Assembly (NCBI GenBank): GCA_041905785.1
Contig: JAYRKJ010000004.1
Location: forward strand, 211,150-275,149
Source: Roseateles_B sp041905785
GTDB lineage: Bacteria; Pseudomonadota; Gammaproteobacteria; Burkholderiales; Burkholderiaceae_C
Direction of reading: 5' to 3'
DNA length: 64,000 nucleotides
Shown: positions 26,358 through 34,179 of the stretch, in pieces
Numbering within the stretch: position 1 is the first letter of the stretch
How the letters are laid out: each line of letters starts with the position of its first letter
Made by a program: the position numbers and the translations under genes
Notes under the pieces: generated by a model
Seen by the model: only the letters and a program-made list of their open reading frames with translations
Database searches by the model: none
Told to the model about the DNA's origin: nothing

Positions 26358-26363
26358 GGGCCG

Positions 26364-27080
26364 ATGCAGATGTCTTCGACCCGTGTTCTGGGCCTGCTCG
26401 GCGGCATGAGCTGGGAGTCCAGCGCGCAGCTGTACGCCCTGATCAACCGCGAGGTGGCCGCCCGGCAGGGTGGGCTGCACAGCGCGCGGCTGCTGCTGTG
26501 GAGCGTGGACTTCGACGAGATCGCCACCCTGCAGCGCGAAGACCGCTGGGACGAGGCCGGACGGCTGCTGGGCGAGGCCGCGGCCGGGCTAAGGCGGGCC
26601 GGTGCCGGCGCGTTGATGCTGGCGACCAACACCATGCATCGTGTCGCGCCGGCCATCGAGGCCGCCGGCGGCCTGCCCTTGCTGCATCTGGTGGACCTGA
26701 CCGCGGCGGCCCTGAGGCGCCAGGGCGTGACCCGGGCGGCCCTGATGGGCACGCGCTACACCATGGCGCCCGGCTTCTACACCGAACGCATGCAGGCCCA
26801 TGGCATCGCCCTGCTGAGCCCGCAGGGCGAGGCGGCCGAGGAGGTGCACCGCATCATCTTCGAGGAGCTGTGTCGCGGCGAGGTGCGCGACGGCTCGCGC
26901 CAGACCTTGCTGCGCCAGGCCGGCAAACTTGCCGCGCAGGGCGCACAAGCCTTGATCCTGGGCTGCACGGAATTGGGGCTGCTGCTGGATGATGGTGTCC
27001 GGCAGGCCTGCCCGCTGCCGCTTTTCGACAGCACCCATTTGCAGGCGCAGGCGGCTGCAGACTGGCTGCTGGCCCCATGA
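26364..27080 (+). CDS. Aspartate/glutamate racemase family protein (YgeA-like)
   Basis: A 238-residue PLP-independent racemase. It begins with the family motif 'LGLLGGMSWESS'. The first catalytic position holds Thr88 in 'LATNTMHRVAP', where many racemases have Cys, and the second catalytic Cys is in 'LILGCTELGLLL'. From memory, the E. coli L-Asp/Glu racemase YgeA also pairs a Thr with one Cys, so this is probably a functional member of that branch, not a dead enzyme. It would interconvert L and D forms of Asp or Glu. It is divergent from a MocR-type regulator and is followed 60 bp later by an aminotransferase gene. Confidence 0.87.
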   Translation: MQMSSTRVLGLLGGMSWESSAQLYALINREVAARQGGLHSARLLLWSVDFDEIATLQREDRWDEAGRLLGEAAAGLRRAGAGALMLATNTMHRVAPAIEAAGGLPLLHLVDLTAAALRRQGVTRAALMGTRYTMAPGFYTERMQAHGIALLSPQGEAAEEVHRIIFEELCRGEVRDGSRQTLLRQAGKLAAQGAQALILGCTELGLLLDDGVRQACPLPLFDSTHLQAQAAADWLLAP

Positions 27081-27140
27081 ATGACCGGGGTCTTGACCGG
27101 CCCCGGACGCTTTTTCAGACGACTTGCTGGAGACAAGAAG

Positions 27141-28352
27141 ATGATCACCACCCCCTGGACCCTGGCCCAACGTGCCGCGCGGATGAATCCGTCCATCATC
27201 CGCGAGATCCTCAAGGTCACCGAGAAGCCGGGCATCCTGTCCATGGCCGGTGGCCTGCCTTCGGCGGACACCTTCCCGGTCGAGGCCCTGAAGACCGCTT
27301 GCGACCGTGTGCTCTCGCTCAATGCCAAGGAGTCGCTGCAGTACGCTGCCAGCGAGGGCTTTGCCCCACTGCGCGAGTGGGTGGCCGCCCGCATGGCCAA
27401 GCTGGGGCTGGAGGTCACGCCGGACCAGGTGCTGATCACCAGCGGCTCCCAGCAGGGCCTGGACCTGGTCGGCAAGATCCTGTGCGATGCCGGCGCCCCC
27501 GTGGCCGTCGAAACGCCCACCTATCTGGGCGCACTCCAGGCCTTCACGCCCTACGAGCCCATCTTCACCAGCCTGGCCAGCGACGGCGAAGGCCCGCTGC
27601 CGGAGGCCTTCGGCCGCCTGGCCCATGATGCGCCCGGCACGCGCTTCGCCTACCTGCTGCCCAACTACCAGAACCCCACCGGCCGCGTGATGAGCCTGGA
27701 GCGCCGCCAGGCGGTGATGGCCGCCGCGCGCGCCGCCAACGTGCCGGTCGTGGAGGACAACCCCTACGGCGACCTCTGGTTCGACGAAGAGCCGCCGGCC
27801 TCGCTGTCCTCGATGTGGCCCGAGGGCTCCATCTACCTGGGCTCCTTCTCCAAGGTGCTGACCCCCGGCTTCCGCCTGGGCTACCTCGTGGCGCCCAAGG
27901 CCTTGTATCCCAAGCTGCTGCAGGCCAAGCAGGCGGCCGACCTGCACACGCCGGGCTTCAACCAGCGTGTGGTCTATGAGGTGATCAAGGAAGGGTTCCT
28001 GGACCAGCACATCCCCAGCATCCGCGCCCGCTACAAGGCCAATCGCGATGCCATGGCCGCGGCCCTGGAGAAATACCTGCCGGCCGGCTGCGAGTGGCAG
28101 AAGCCCAAGGGCGGCATGTTCTTCTGGATCCGCCTGCCCGAAGGCCTGGACGCCATGGCCCTGCTGCCCAAGGCCGTGGACGCCAACATCGCCTATGTGC
28201 CGGGCGCGGCCTTCTATGCCGCCAACCCCGATCCGCGCGCCCTGCGCCTGTCCTTCGTGACCCTGACCCCCGATCTGATCACCGAGGGCGTGGCCATCCT
28301 CGGCCGCGTGCTGGGCGAAGCGCTGGAAGCCGGCGCCCAGCCCACGCCCTGA
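27141..28352 (+). CDS. PLP-dependent aminotransferase (2-aminoadipate/aromatic type)
   Basis: A 403-residue fold-type I aminotransferase without the GntR domain. Motifs include 'SMAGGLPSADTFP', 'ITSGSQQGLDLVGK', 'LLPNYQNPTGRVMS', 'VVEDNPYGDLWF' and the PLP lysine in 'YLGSFSKVLTPGFRLGY'. This pattern is that of LysN/2-aminoadipate aminotransferases and multi-substrate branched-chain or aromatic aminotransferases. The ATG at 27141 follows GGAGACAAGAAG. It starts a tight run: GNAT gene 9 bp later, PhzF-like gene, and alaX remnant. The exact amino donor cannot be told from sequence. Confidence 0.9.
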   Translation: MITTPWTLAQRAARMNPSIIREILKVTEKPGILSMAGGLPSADTFPVEALKTACDRVLSLNAKESLQYAASEGFAPLREWVAARMAKLGLEVTPDQVLITSGSQQGLDLVGKILCDAGAPVAVETPTYLGALQAFTPYEPIFTSLASDGEGPLPEAFGRLAHDAPGTRFAYLLPNYQNPTGRVMSLERRQAVMAAARAANVPVVEDNPYGDLWFDEEPPASLSSMWPEGSIYLGSFSKVLTPGFRLGYLVAPKALYPKLLQAKQAADLHTPGFNQRVVYEVIKEGFLDQHIPSIRARYKANRDAMAAALEKYLPAGCEWQKPKGGMFFWIRLPEGLDAMALLPKAVDANIAYVPGAAFYAANPDPRALRLSFVTLTPDLITEGVAILGRVLGEALEAGAQPTP

Positions 28353-28361
28353 GGCTGCCGC

Positions 28362-28856
28362 ATGGACGACGGCAGCCTGCAGCGCCAACTGGGGGCGCGC
28401 CGCTACCGGCTAAGCTTTGCGCCGGCTGACGTTGACGCCGTGGCGGCCCACGCCTTCTTGTGTCGGGCCTACTGGTCCGAGGGCATCCCACTGAGCCTGG
28501 TCCAGCGCGCCATCGAGCATTCGCTGTGCATCGCGCTGCGGTGCCGGGAGGCGGGCCATGCCGAGTGCCAGGTGGGCTTTGCCCGCATGGTCACGGACCG
28601 CGCCACCTATGCCTACCTGTGCGATGTCTACGTGCTGGAGTCGCACCGCCGCCAGGGCCTGGCGGACTGGATGATGCAGGCCCTGCTGCAACATCCGGAC
28701 CTGCAGGGCCTGCGTCGGCTGCAGCTGGTCACCCGGGACATGCAGGCGCTCTATGCGCGCCACGGCTTCCAGCCGCTGGGCCATCCGGAGCGGGGCATGG
28801 AGATCGCCCGGCCCGGGCTGTACCTGCGCGCTGGGGCCGGGTCGGCGGCGGATTGA
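28362..28856 (+). CDS. GNAT-family N-acetyltransferase
   Basis: A 164-residue acetyltransferase. The acetyl-CoA-binding motif is 'VLESHRRQGLADWMM' (Arg/Gln-x-x-Gly-x-Gly/Ala type), preceded by 'YAYLCDVYV' and followed by 'YARHGFQPLGHPERGMEI'. This resembles the small bacterial GNATs related to plant and archaeal 'sensor histidine kinase-annotated' acetyltransferases. It begins 9 bp after the aminotransferase stop, so translation is probably coupled. Substrate unknown, possibly an amino acid or amine given its neighbours. Confidence 0.85.
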   Translation: MDDGSLQRQLGARRYRLSFAPADVDAVAAHAFLCRAYWSEGIPLSLVQRAIEHSLCIALRCREAGHAECQVGFARMVTDRATYAYLCDVYVLESHRRQGLADWMMQALLQHPDLQGLRRLQLVTRDMQALYARHGFQPLGHPERGMEIARPGLYLRAGAGSAAD

Positions 28857-28909
28857 ACGCCTGCCGGCCCCAGATTCGTCACCATCCCCTGTTTCCCGTA
28901 GGAATCCTG

Positions 28910-29755
28910 ATGAGCCAGCGTTTGCGCCCCTTTGCCCAGGTCGATGTCTTCACCGCCGTCCCTCTCAAGGGCAATGCACTCGCTGTGGTGGTGGAGGGCG
29001 CGGGTCTCGACGAGGTCCAGATGCAGGACTTCGCCCGCTGGACCAACCTCAGCGAAACCACCTTCCTGCTGCCCCCCACGCTGCCGGAGGCGGACTACCG
29101 GGTGCGCATCTTCACGCCTGGTGGCGAGCTGCCTTTCGCCGGGCATCCGACGCTGGGCTCGGCCCATGTGTGGCTGGCGCATGGCGGCGTGCCCAGGACG
29201 CCCGGCCGCGTGGTGCAGGAAAGCGCCATCGGCGCGGTGACCCTGCGGCTGGAAGGACAGCGCCTGGCCTTCGCCGCGCCCCCGCTGAAGCGCAGCGGCC
29301 CGGTGCCTGCCGAGCTGCGCGAGCGGGTGCTGCGTTCCCTTCGCATCGATGCGGCCGAGCTGCTGGACCTGGTCTGGGTGGATAACGGCGGCCCGGCCTG
29401 GATGGCGGCGCGGATGAGAAGCGCCGAGGCCGTCCTGGCGCTGCAGCCGGACTTCCTGGCCATGCAGGGCCTGGATCTCGGCGTGGTCGGCGCCTATCCG
29501 CCGGGCCATGCGCTGCAGTTCGAGGTGCGCGGGTTCGTGCCCGATCTGTCCGTGCCGGAAGACCCCGTGACAGGCAGTCTCAATGCCGGGCTCGCCCTGT
29601 GGCTGATCGACAGCGGACTGGCGCCGACGCGCTACATCGCCTCGCAGGGGACGGCCCTGCAGCGGGCCGGGCGCATCCACGTCAGCCGCGAGCAGGGGCA
29701 GACCTGGATCGGTGGCGACGTCTGCGTGCTGGTCCAGGGTCAGGTCTTGCTTTGA
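28910..29755 (+). CDS. PhzF-family isomerase/epimerase
   Basis: A 281-residue protein of the diaminopimelate-epimerase-like PhzF family. The N-terminal 'FAQVDVFTAVPLKGNALAVV' is diagnostic. Glu49 in 'TNLSETTFLL' matches the catalytic glutamate, and 'PFAGHPTLGSAH' and 'EDPVTGSLNAGLALWL' form the two half-sites. PhzF itself isomerises a phenazine precursor, but no other phenazine genes are here, so the substrate is unknown. The ATG at 28910 follows TAGGAATCC. It sits in an amino-acid gene run with an aminotransferase and an alaX remnant. Confidence 0.9.
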   Translation: MSQRLRPFAQVDVFTAVPLKGNALAVVVEGAGLDEVQMQDFARWTNLSETTFLLPPTLPEADYRVRIFTPGGELPFAGHPTLGSAHVWLAHGGVPRTPGRVVQESAIGAVTLRLEGQRLAFAAPPLKRSGPVPAELRERVLRSLRIDAAELLDLVWVDNGGPAWMAARMRSAEAVLALQPDFLAMQGLDLGVVGAYPPGHALQFEVRGFVPDLSVPEDPVTGSLNAGLALWLIDSGLAPTRYIASQGTALQRAGRIHVSREQGQTWIGGDVCVLVQGQVLL

Positions 29756-29766
29756 GCCAGGGTGCC

Positions 29767-30382
29767 GTGCCCACGAGTACACAAGACCTGTTCCGCGATG
29801 ATGCGCGGCTGCGCGAATGCAGCGCGACGCTCGTGCGCGTGGAGGCGGATGCGGTCATCCTGGACCGCCCCGTGTTCTATCCCTTGGGCGCGGGCAGGCC
29901 GGAGATGCCGGCGAGCTTCGGCTGGCTGCTGGCCGCGTCCTGCGCGTGATCGACACGCGCATTGCCATGCCGCCACGCACCTGCTGTGCGCGCTGGCGGC
30001 CCATCCGGTGGATGACTGCTCGATCACGGCAGGCTATGCCCGGCTGGACCTTCACACCGCCGAGCCGCTGGACAAGGAGGCGCTGACGGCCGGCCTGGGG
30101 CGCCTGATGCGCCTGATGCGCCTGGTGGCCCAGGCTCATCCGGTGAGCCAGCGCTGGATCAGTGAGGACGAGCTCGGTGCCAACCCCAGCCTGCTGCGCA
30201 GCATGAGCGTGCAGCCGCCGCGCGGCCTCGGCCGGGTGCGGGTCATCGATGTGAGCGGCGTGGACCTGCAGCCTTGCGGCGGCACGCATGTGAGCAACAC
30301 CGCCGAGATCGGCCCGGTTGTCGTGACGAAGATCGAGAAGACGTCCGCCAAGACCCGCCGGGTCGTGCCGGGCTGTGCCTGA
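29767..30382 (+). pseudogene. alaX: Broken alaX-type trans-editing gene
   Basis: Remnant of a stand-alone alanyl-tRNA editing protein, which removes mischarged Ser/Gly from tRNA-Ala. It starts as GTG at 29767 ('STQDLFRDDARLRECSA'). The frame then shifts near 29887-29893, where 'YPLGAGRPEM' should read on as 'GQAGDAG...', found in the next frame to 'RVLRVIDTR'. A second break near 29957-29970 moves to the third frame and has apparently lost about 30 codons before 'HAATHLLCALAAHPVDDCS'. The zinc-ligand motifs HAATH and 'QPCGGTHVSNTAEIG' survive. A 9-base unit is also repeated at 30101-30127 (reading LMRLMRLV). Either decayed, or damaged by assembly errors. Confidence 0.8.
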
Positions 30383-30386
30383 CGCC

Positions 30387-30866
30387 TCAGTGCCCCTTTT
30401 GCTTGAAGCTGTCGTGGCAGGCCTTGCAGCTCTGGCCCACGGCGCCCGCGGCCAGCTTCACGTCTTCCTGCTTGCCGGCCTTCACGGCAGCCTGCAGCTT
30501 GCCCAGTTCGGCCTGCAGCTTGTCCGCGGCTTCCTGGAACTTGGCGGGCTGGCTCCAGACTTCTGGCAAGGCCTCGGTGCCCTTGACCTTGTCGGTGCCC
30601 GGAACGAAGGCGGTGAAGGGGAGCTTGGAGACCGCGGCGATCACGGCCATGTTCTCTTCCACGCCTTTGGCGTCATAAGGCACCTTCCCCTGCGCCATGG
30701 CGTTGAGGCGCTTGAAATGGGTGGCCATGAGCACGAAGCCGGCCTGGCGGTATTCGACGGCGTCGCCGGGGCGTTGGAAAGGGCTCTGGGCCTGGGCGCT
30801 CAGGGCGCCGCACAGGCAGACCAGGGCCAATGCGCGGATGGAGGGCTTTGCAGGGATCGAACGCAT
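30387..30866 (-). CDS. Class II (c'-type) cytochrome
   Basis: A 159-residue periplasmic haem protein. Signal peptide about 1-27 (ending AQAQ). A four-helix cytochrome c' domain follows, with 'AVEYRQAGFVLMATHFKRLNAM' early (cited by position) and 'WSQPAKFQEAADKLQAEL' in the middle. The haem motif CKACH is near the C-terminus ('GQSCKACHDSFK'), as always in cytochrome c' and c-556. It is divergent from a cytochrome b561 gene by 174 bp, a frequent pairing, so electrons may pass between the two. Convergent with the alaX remnant. Confidence 0.93.
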   Translation of the reverse strand: MRSIPAKPSIRALALVCLCGALSAQAQSPFQRPGDAVEYRQAGFVLMATHFKRLNAMAQGKVPYDAKGVEENMAVIAAVSKLPFTAFVPGTDKVKGTEALPEVWSQPAKFQEAADKLQAELGKLQAAVKAGKQEDVKLAAGAVGQSCKACHDSFKQKGH

Positions 30867-31028
30867 GGGGTCTCCGTGAAAAGTTGAGGTCCGCCGCGCG
30901 CTGCGCGGGCGAGCCGGCGCAGTGTAGGGCCTGCGCGGCAAACCGTGCCCTGACGGCCGGCGTGCACCGCAATGCAACAGCGCCAGGGACTTTCGTCGGC
31001 CCGGCTTGGGTTCGTCGCAGCCCTCGGG

Positions 31029-31034
31029 TATCGT
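31029..31034 (+). promoter_or_regulatory. -10 box for leaderless cytochrome b561 gene
   Basis: TATCGT lies 6 bases before the ATG at 31041, with no ribosome binding site. Confidence 0.35.
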
Positions 31035-31040
31035 TACTTC

Positions 31041-31733
31041 ATGAAGGAAGTTGACACGCATCGACCCCTGCGGGTCTGGGACCTTCCCACCCGTCTGTTC
31101 CACTGGGGACTGGTGCTCGGCGTGGGCGGGGCCGTGATCAGCGCCAAGCTGGGGGGGCAGGCCATGGTCTGGCATCTGCGCTGCGGCTACGTGGTGCTGG
31201 CCCTGCTGGTGTTCCGCCTGCTGTGGGGCTTGTTCGGCGGGCATTGGTCGCGCTGGCGGCAAATGCTGTACGGGCCGGCAGCGACCTGGCGCTACCTTCG
31301 GGGTCAGGCCTTGCCTGAGGACCATTTCGATGTCGGCCACAACCCGCTGGGCTCGCTCTCGGTGCTGGTCATGCTGGCCTGGCTTGGCCTGCAGGTGGGT
31401 TCGGGCCTGATCGCCGACGACGAGGTCTCCACCACCGGCCCGCTGGCCGCCTGGGTGAGCAGCGAGACCAGCCTGGCCTGGACCGATTACCACCAGCACC
31501 TGGGCCAGTGGGGGCTCTATCTGATGCTGGGGCTGCATGTGGGGGCCGTGCTGTTCCACCAGTGGTTCAAGCGGCGCCAGCTGATCGGCGCAATGCTGCG
31601 GGGCGACAAGCTGGCGCCCGCCCATCTGCCGGCCAGCCGTGATTCCGCCGCCACCCGCCTGTTCGCGCTGACCCTGCTGACGGCCTGCGCTGCGGCGGTC
31701 TATCTGCTGGTCAGCATGGCAGCACCCCTCTGA
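31041..31733 (+). CDS. Cytochrome b561-type membrane protein
   Basis: A 230-residue inner-membrane di-haem cytochrome of the bacterial b561/Ni-Fe-hydrogenase b-subunit family. It begins 'VWDLPTRLFHWGLV', the typical first helix with a haem-ligand His. Further helices follow at about 40-62 ('HLRCGYVVLALLVFRLLWG'), 105-125, 150-170 ('YHQHLGQWGLYLMLGLHVG') and 205-228. The conserved 'HNPLGSLSVL' loop is present. It probably shuttles electrons from quinol to the divergently encoded c'-type cytochrome or another periplasmic acceptor. Partner assignment is inference. Confidence 0.92.
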   Translation: MKEVDTHRPLRVWDLPTRLFHWGLVLGVGGAVISAKLGGQAMVWHLRCGYVVLALLVFRLLWGLFGGHWSRWRQMLYGPAATWRYLRGQALPEDHFDVGHNPLGSLSVLVMLAWLGLQVGSGLIADDEVSTTGPLAAWVSSETSLAWTDYHQHLGQWGLYLMLGLHVGAVLFHQWFKRRQLIGAMLRGDKLAPAHLPASRDSAATRLFALTLLTACAAAVYLLVSMAAPL

Positions 31734-31863
31734 AGCATGGGCGGCGTGCTGGGCATTTCGCGGCGGCGGCACCGCGCCTTGCGCGCCTCGGGATCGGGGC
31801 GCGATGGAGGCGCTAGGGTCCGGTGCAGTCGCGCGCAGGCAACGCCGGCTGCGGCGGTCTGGG

Positions 31864-31869
31864 TACACT
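31864..31869 (+). promoter_or_regulatory. -10 box near GNAT gene start
   Basis: TACACT ends 9 bases before the ATG at 31879, giving a leaderless or nearly leaderless transcript. Confidence 0.4.
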
Positions 31870-31878
31870 GAGTCGCCT

Positions 31879-32373
31879 ATGGACGTATCGAACCAGATCG
31901 AACTGATCAGTCCCGATAGCCCGCAGATGTGGGAGGAAACCAGGCAGATCCTGCGCGAATACGCGCAAAGCCTGGCTGTGGACCTTTGCTTCCAGGGCTT
32001 TGATCAGGAGCTCTTGCAACTGCCCGGCGAGTACGCGCCGCCTTCCGGCCTGCTGCTGCTGGCGCTGGTGGACGGCCAGGTGGCGGGCTCGGGAGCTTTT
32101 CGCAACCTGCCCGACGTGGACTACGCCAATGCCTGCGAGATGAAGCGGCTGTACGTGCGCCCGGCATTTCGCCGCTTCGGCCTCGGGCGCATCCTGGCTC
32201 AGGCCCTGATCGACCGGGCCACCGAGGCGGGCTACTCGGCCATGCTGCTGGACACCCTGGACGACATGGAAGCCGCGCGTGGTCTCTACGGCAGCCTGGG
32301 CTTCGAGACCGTGCCGCCCTACTACTTCAATCCCATCCCGGGCGCACACTACCTCAAGGTCGACTTGAGCTGA
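31879..32373 (+). CDS. GNAT-family N-acetyltransferase
   Basis: A 164-residue GNAT enzyme. The acetyl-CoA loop is in 'MKRLYVRPAFRRFGLGRILAQALID' (R-x-x-G-x-G pattern, cited by position), followed by 'GYSAMLLDTLDDMEAARGLYGSLGF' and the C-terminal 'PPYYFNPIPGAHYLKVDL', typical of a widespread bacterial subgroup of unknown substrate. It stands alone between cytochrome b561 and the SMP-30 gene. The ATG at 31879 follows a -10-like TACACT. Confidence 0.88.
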   Translation: MDVSNQIELISPDSPQMWEETRQILREYAQSLAVDLCFQGFDQELLQLPGEYAPPSGLLLLALVDGQVAGSGAFRNLPDVDYANACEMKRLYVRPAFRRFGLGRILAQALIDRATEAGYSAMLLDTLDDMEAARGLYGSLGFETVPPYYFNPIPGAHYLKVDLS

Positions 32374-32454
32374 GACCCTCCCGCGCGCTGGCGCGAAAAG
32401 TTTCGCCCGATTACGCCGCTAGCATGCAGGCATCGACCTCCCCGATGCGCTGCC

Positions 32455-33357
32455 ATGACTGCCTCGCCTGACATCCGCCCCGCCCACCCGCATGCCGCCG
32501 GCCTGGGGGAGTCGCCTCTGTGGCACGCAAAGGAGCAGGCCCTGTACTGGGTGGACATCCCGGGCCGCGAGCTGCTGCGCCTGCGCGCGGACGGGCAGAC
32601 CCTGGACCGCTGGGCGCTGCCGGCCGAGCCCGGCTGCATCGCGCGCCGAGCCGGGGGCGGCCTGCTGATGGCGCGTCGCGACGGCGTGCATGCCTTTGAC
32701 CCGCAAACCGGCGGCTCCACCTTGCTGATCCCGCCGCCTTACGACCCCGGTCGTCAGCGCTTCAACGATGGCAAGGCCGACCCGCAGGGTCGCTGGTGGA
32801 TCGGCGGCATCGACGATGCGCGCGCGCCCGAGGCCTTCTTTTATCGACTGGACGCCCAGGGTTGCCGGGCCATGATCCCCGCGGTGAGCACCGGCAATGG
32901 CCTGGCCTTCAGCCCGGACGGTCGACGTCTTTATTGCGCGGACACCAAGGCGCACACGGTTTTCGTGCGCGACTACGAAGCTGCCACCGGTGTGCCGGGC
33001 GAGGCGCGCGTGCTGGCTCGCTTTGCGCCGCGCGAGGCGTCGCAGCCGCTGTCGTCCTATGGCGGACGGCCGGACGGCGCCGCCGTGGATGCCGAAGGGG
33101 CCTATTGGGTGGCGATGTTCGAAGGTCAGCGCCTGCTGCGGCTCTCGCCCGAGGGCGTCGTGCTGGCCGAGCTGCCGCTGCCGGTGCGCTGTCCGACCAT
33201 GCCGGCCTTCGGCGGGCCGGACCTCCGCACCCTCTTCATCACGACCGCTCGCCAGGGGCGGCCAGCCGAGGAGTTGGCCGAGCAACCCTGGGCGGGCTGC
33301 CTGCTGCAGCTGCGGGTCGAGGTGCCGGGGCTGGCGGTGCCGGCGGTGGCGCTGTAG
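32455..33357 (+). CDS. SMP-30/gluconolactonase family sugar lactonase
   Basis: A 300-residue six-bladed propeller hydrolase. 'GLGESPLWHAKEQALYWVDI' holds the metal-binding Glu ('GESP'), 'RFNDGKADPQGRWWIGG' carries Asn/Asp ligands, 'STGNGLAFSPDGRRLYCADT' and 'RPDGAAVDAEGAYWVAM' complete the metal site and catalytic Asp region. Such enzymes open sugar lactones (gluconolactone, arabinonolactone) in oxidative sugar pathways. No sugar dehydrogenase is adjacent, so the substrate is open. The ATG at 32455 is close to a possible -10, TAGCAT, about 30 bases upstream. Confidence 0.9.
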   Translation: MTASPDIRPAHPHAAGLGESPLWHAKEQALYWVDIPGRELLRLRADGQTLDRWALPAEPGCIARRAGGGLLMARRDGVHAFDPQTGGSTLLIPPPYDPGRQRFNDGKADPQGRWWIGGIDDARAPEAFFYRLDAQGCRAMIPAVSTGNGLAFSPDGRRLYCADTKAHTVFVRDYEAATGVPGEARVLARFAPREASQPLSSYGGRPDGAAVDAEGAYWVAMFEGQRLLRLSPEGVVLAELPLPVRCPTMPAFGGPDLRTLFITTARQGRPAEELAEQPWAGCLLQLRVEVPGLAVPAVAL

Positions 33358-33554
33358 GTCGACGCCCGCGCGATCGGGAGCTGCCTGAGGCGATGTCACC
33401 CTGCATGCTGCCCGAGCGGGGCGGAGAAACAGGGCTGCGCGCTGTGCGCCGTTCTGGGGCGCCGCAATGACAAACGGCACTTGTTGGGCCGTGTCAAGGG
33501 CAAGTCCTGATGCATTGTTGGGCGTCTGTTAACTGCCTGTAAGGGGAAACCACA

Positions 33555-33560
33555 TATAAT
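33555..33560 (+). promoter_or_regulatory. -10 box of the ATP synthase operon promoter
   Basis: A perfect TATAAT in an AT-rich tract 34 bp before the atpI start, in otherwise GC-rich DNA. No good -35 is seen at 16-18 bp. The 236-bp space from the previous stop to atpI holds no gene. Confidence 0.65.
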
Positions 33561-33593
33561 CTTTGGGTTTTGCCGATCGACCCCCAAGGATCC

Positions 33594-34166
33594 GTGAGTT
33601 CCGAACCGCGTGCCGCTGCCCCTGCGTCCCTTCCTGAGGCAGCCCATGCAGCGGCTGCTGCCTTCGCGCAGCCTGCGGTGAGGAGTTCACCAGCGCCCAG
33701 TGGCGCACACCCTGATCCCTGGGATGAGGCCGGCGACGAGGATTTCAAGGCCCGTGAGCCCCTGACGCCTGAAGAGGCGGCAGTCTGGCGGGCCCGGCAT
33801 CGGGCGACGTCTCCCTGGCGTGTGGTGTTCTACCAGGGGGCGGCGGCGGTGCTGATGGTGGCGCTGTGGGCCCTGTTCGGGTCGGCGCGCCACGGGTACT
33901 CGGCGCTGTTCGGCGCCTTGGCCGTGGTCGGGCCCAATGCCTTGATGGCATGGGGGACGACACGGCGCCCGGCCGCCATGGCGGGAGCTGCATTGCTCTC
34001 CCTGATGGTCTGGGAGCTGATCAAGATTCTCTTGGTCGCCGTCATCCTGTTGGCGGTGATCAAAGGGGTGCCTGACCTGAGTTGGCCGGCTCTGCTGCTG
34101 ACCATGGTCGTGTGCCTCAAGGTTTATTGGCTGGTCCTGCTTCGGTGGGGCCGAAACAAAAATTAG
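33594..34166 (+). CDS. atpI: ATP synthase subunit I (AtpI-like)
   Basis: A 190-residue membrane protein at the head of the ATP synthase operon. A long Ala/Pro-rich hydrophilic N-terminus (1-85) precedes four hydrophobic helices (about 85-185), the AtpI hallmark, ending in 'VYWLVLLRWG'. AtpI assists assembly of the c-ring. The GTG at 33594 is preferred since AAGGA precedes it; TTG at 33570 is another option that adds 8 residues. Position 13 bp before atpB supports the name. The extended N-terminus is typical of betaproteobacterial AtpI proteins and poorly conserved. Confidence 0.82.
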   Translation: MSSEPRAAAPASLPEAAHAAAAAFAQPAVRSSPAPSGAHPDPWDEAGDEDFKAREPLTPEEAAVWRARHRATSPWRVVFYQGAAAVLMVALWALFGSARHGYSALFGALAVVGPNALMAWGTTRRPAAMAGAALLSLMVWELIKILLVAVILLAVIKGVPDLSWPALLLTMVVCLKVYWLVLLRWGRNKN

Positions 34167-34179
34167 ACGGAACCTGAAC

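Noticed and set aside
29736..29749. Further copy of the 14-base CAAGACCTGACCCC motif
   Set aside because: Only 13 of 14 bases match and it lies within the conserved coding end of the PhzF-like gene, so it is probably chance.
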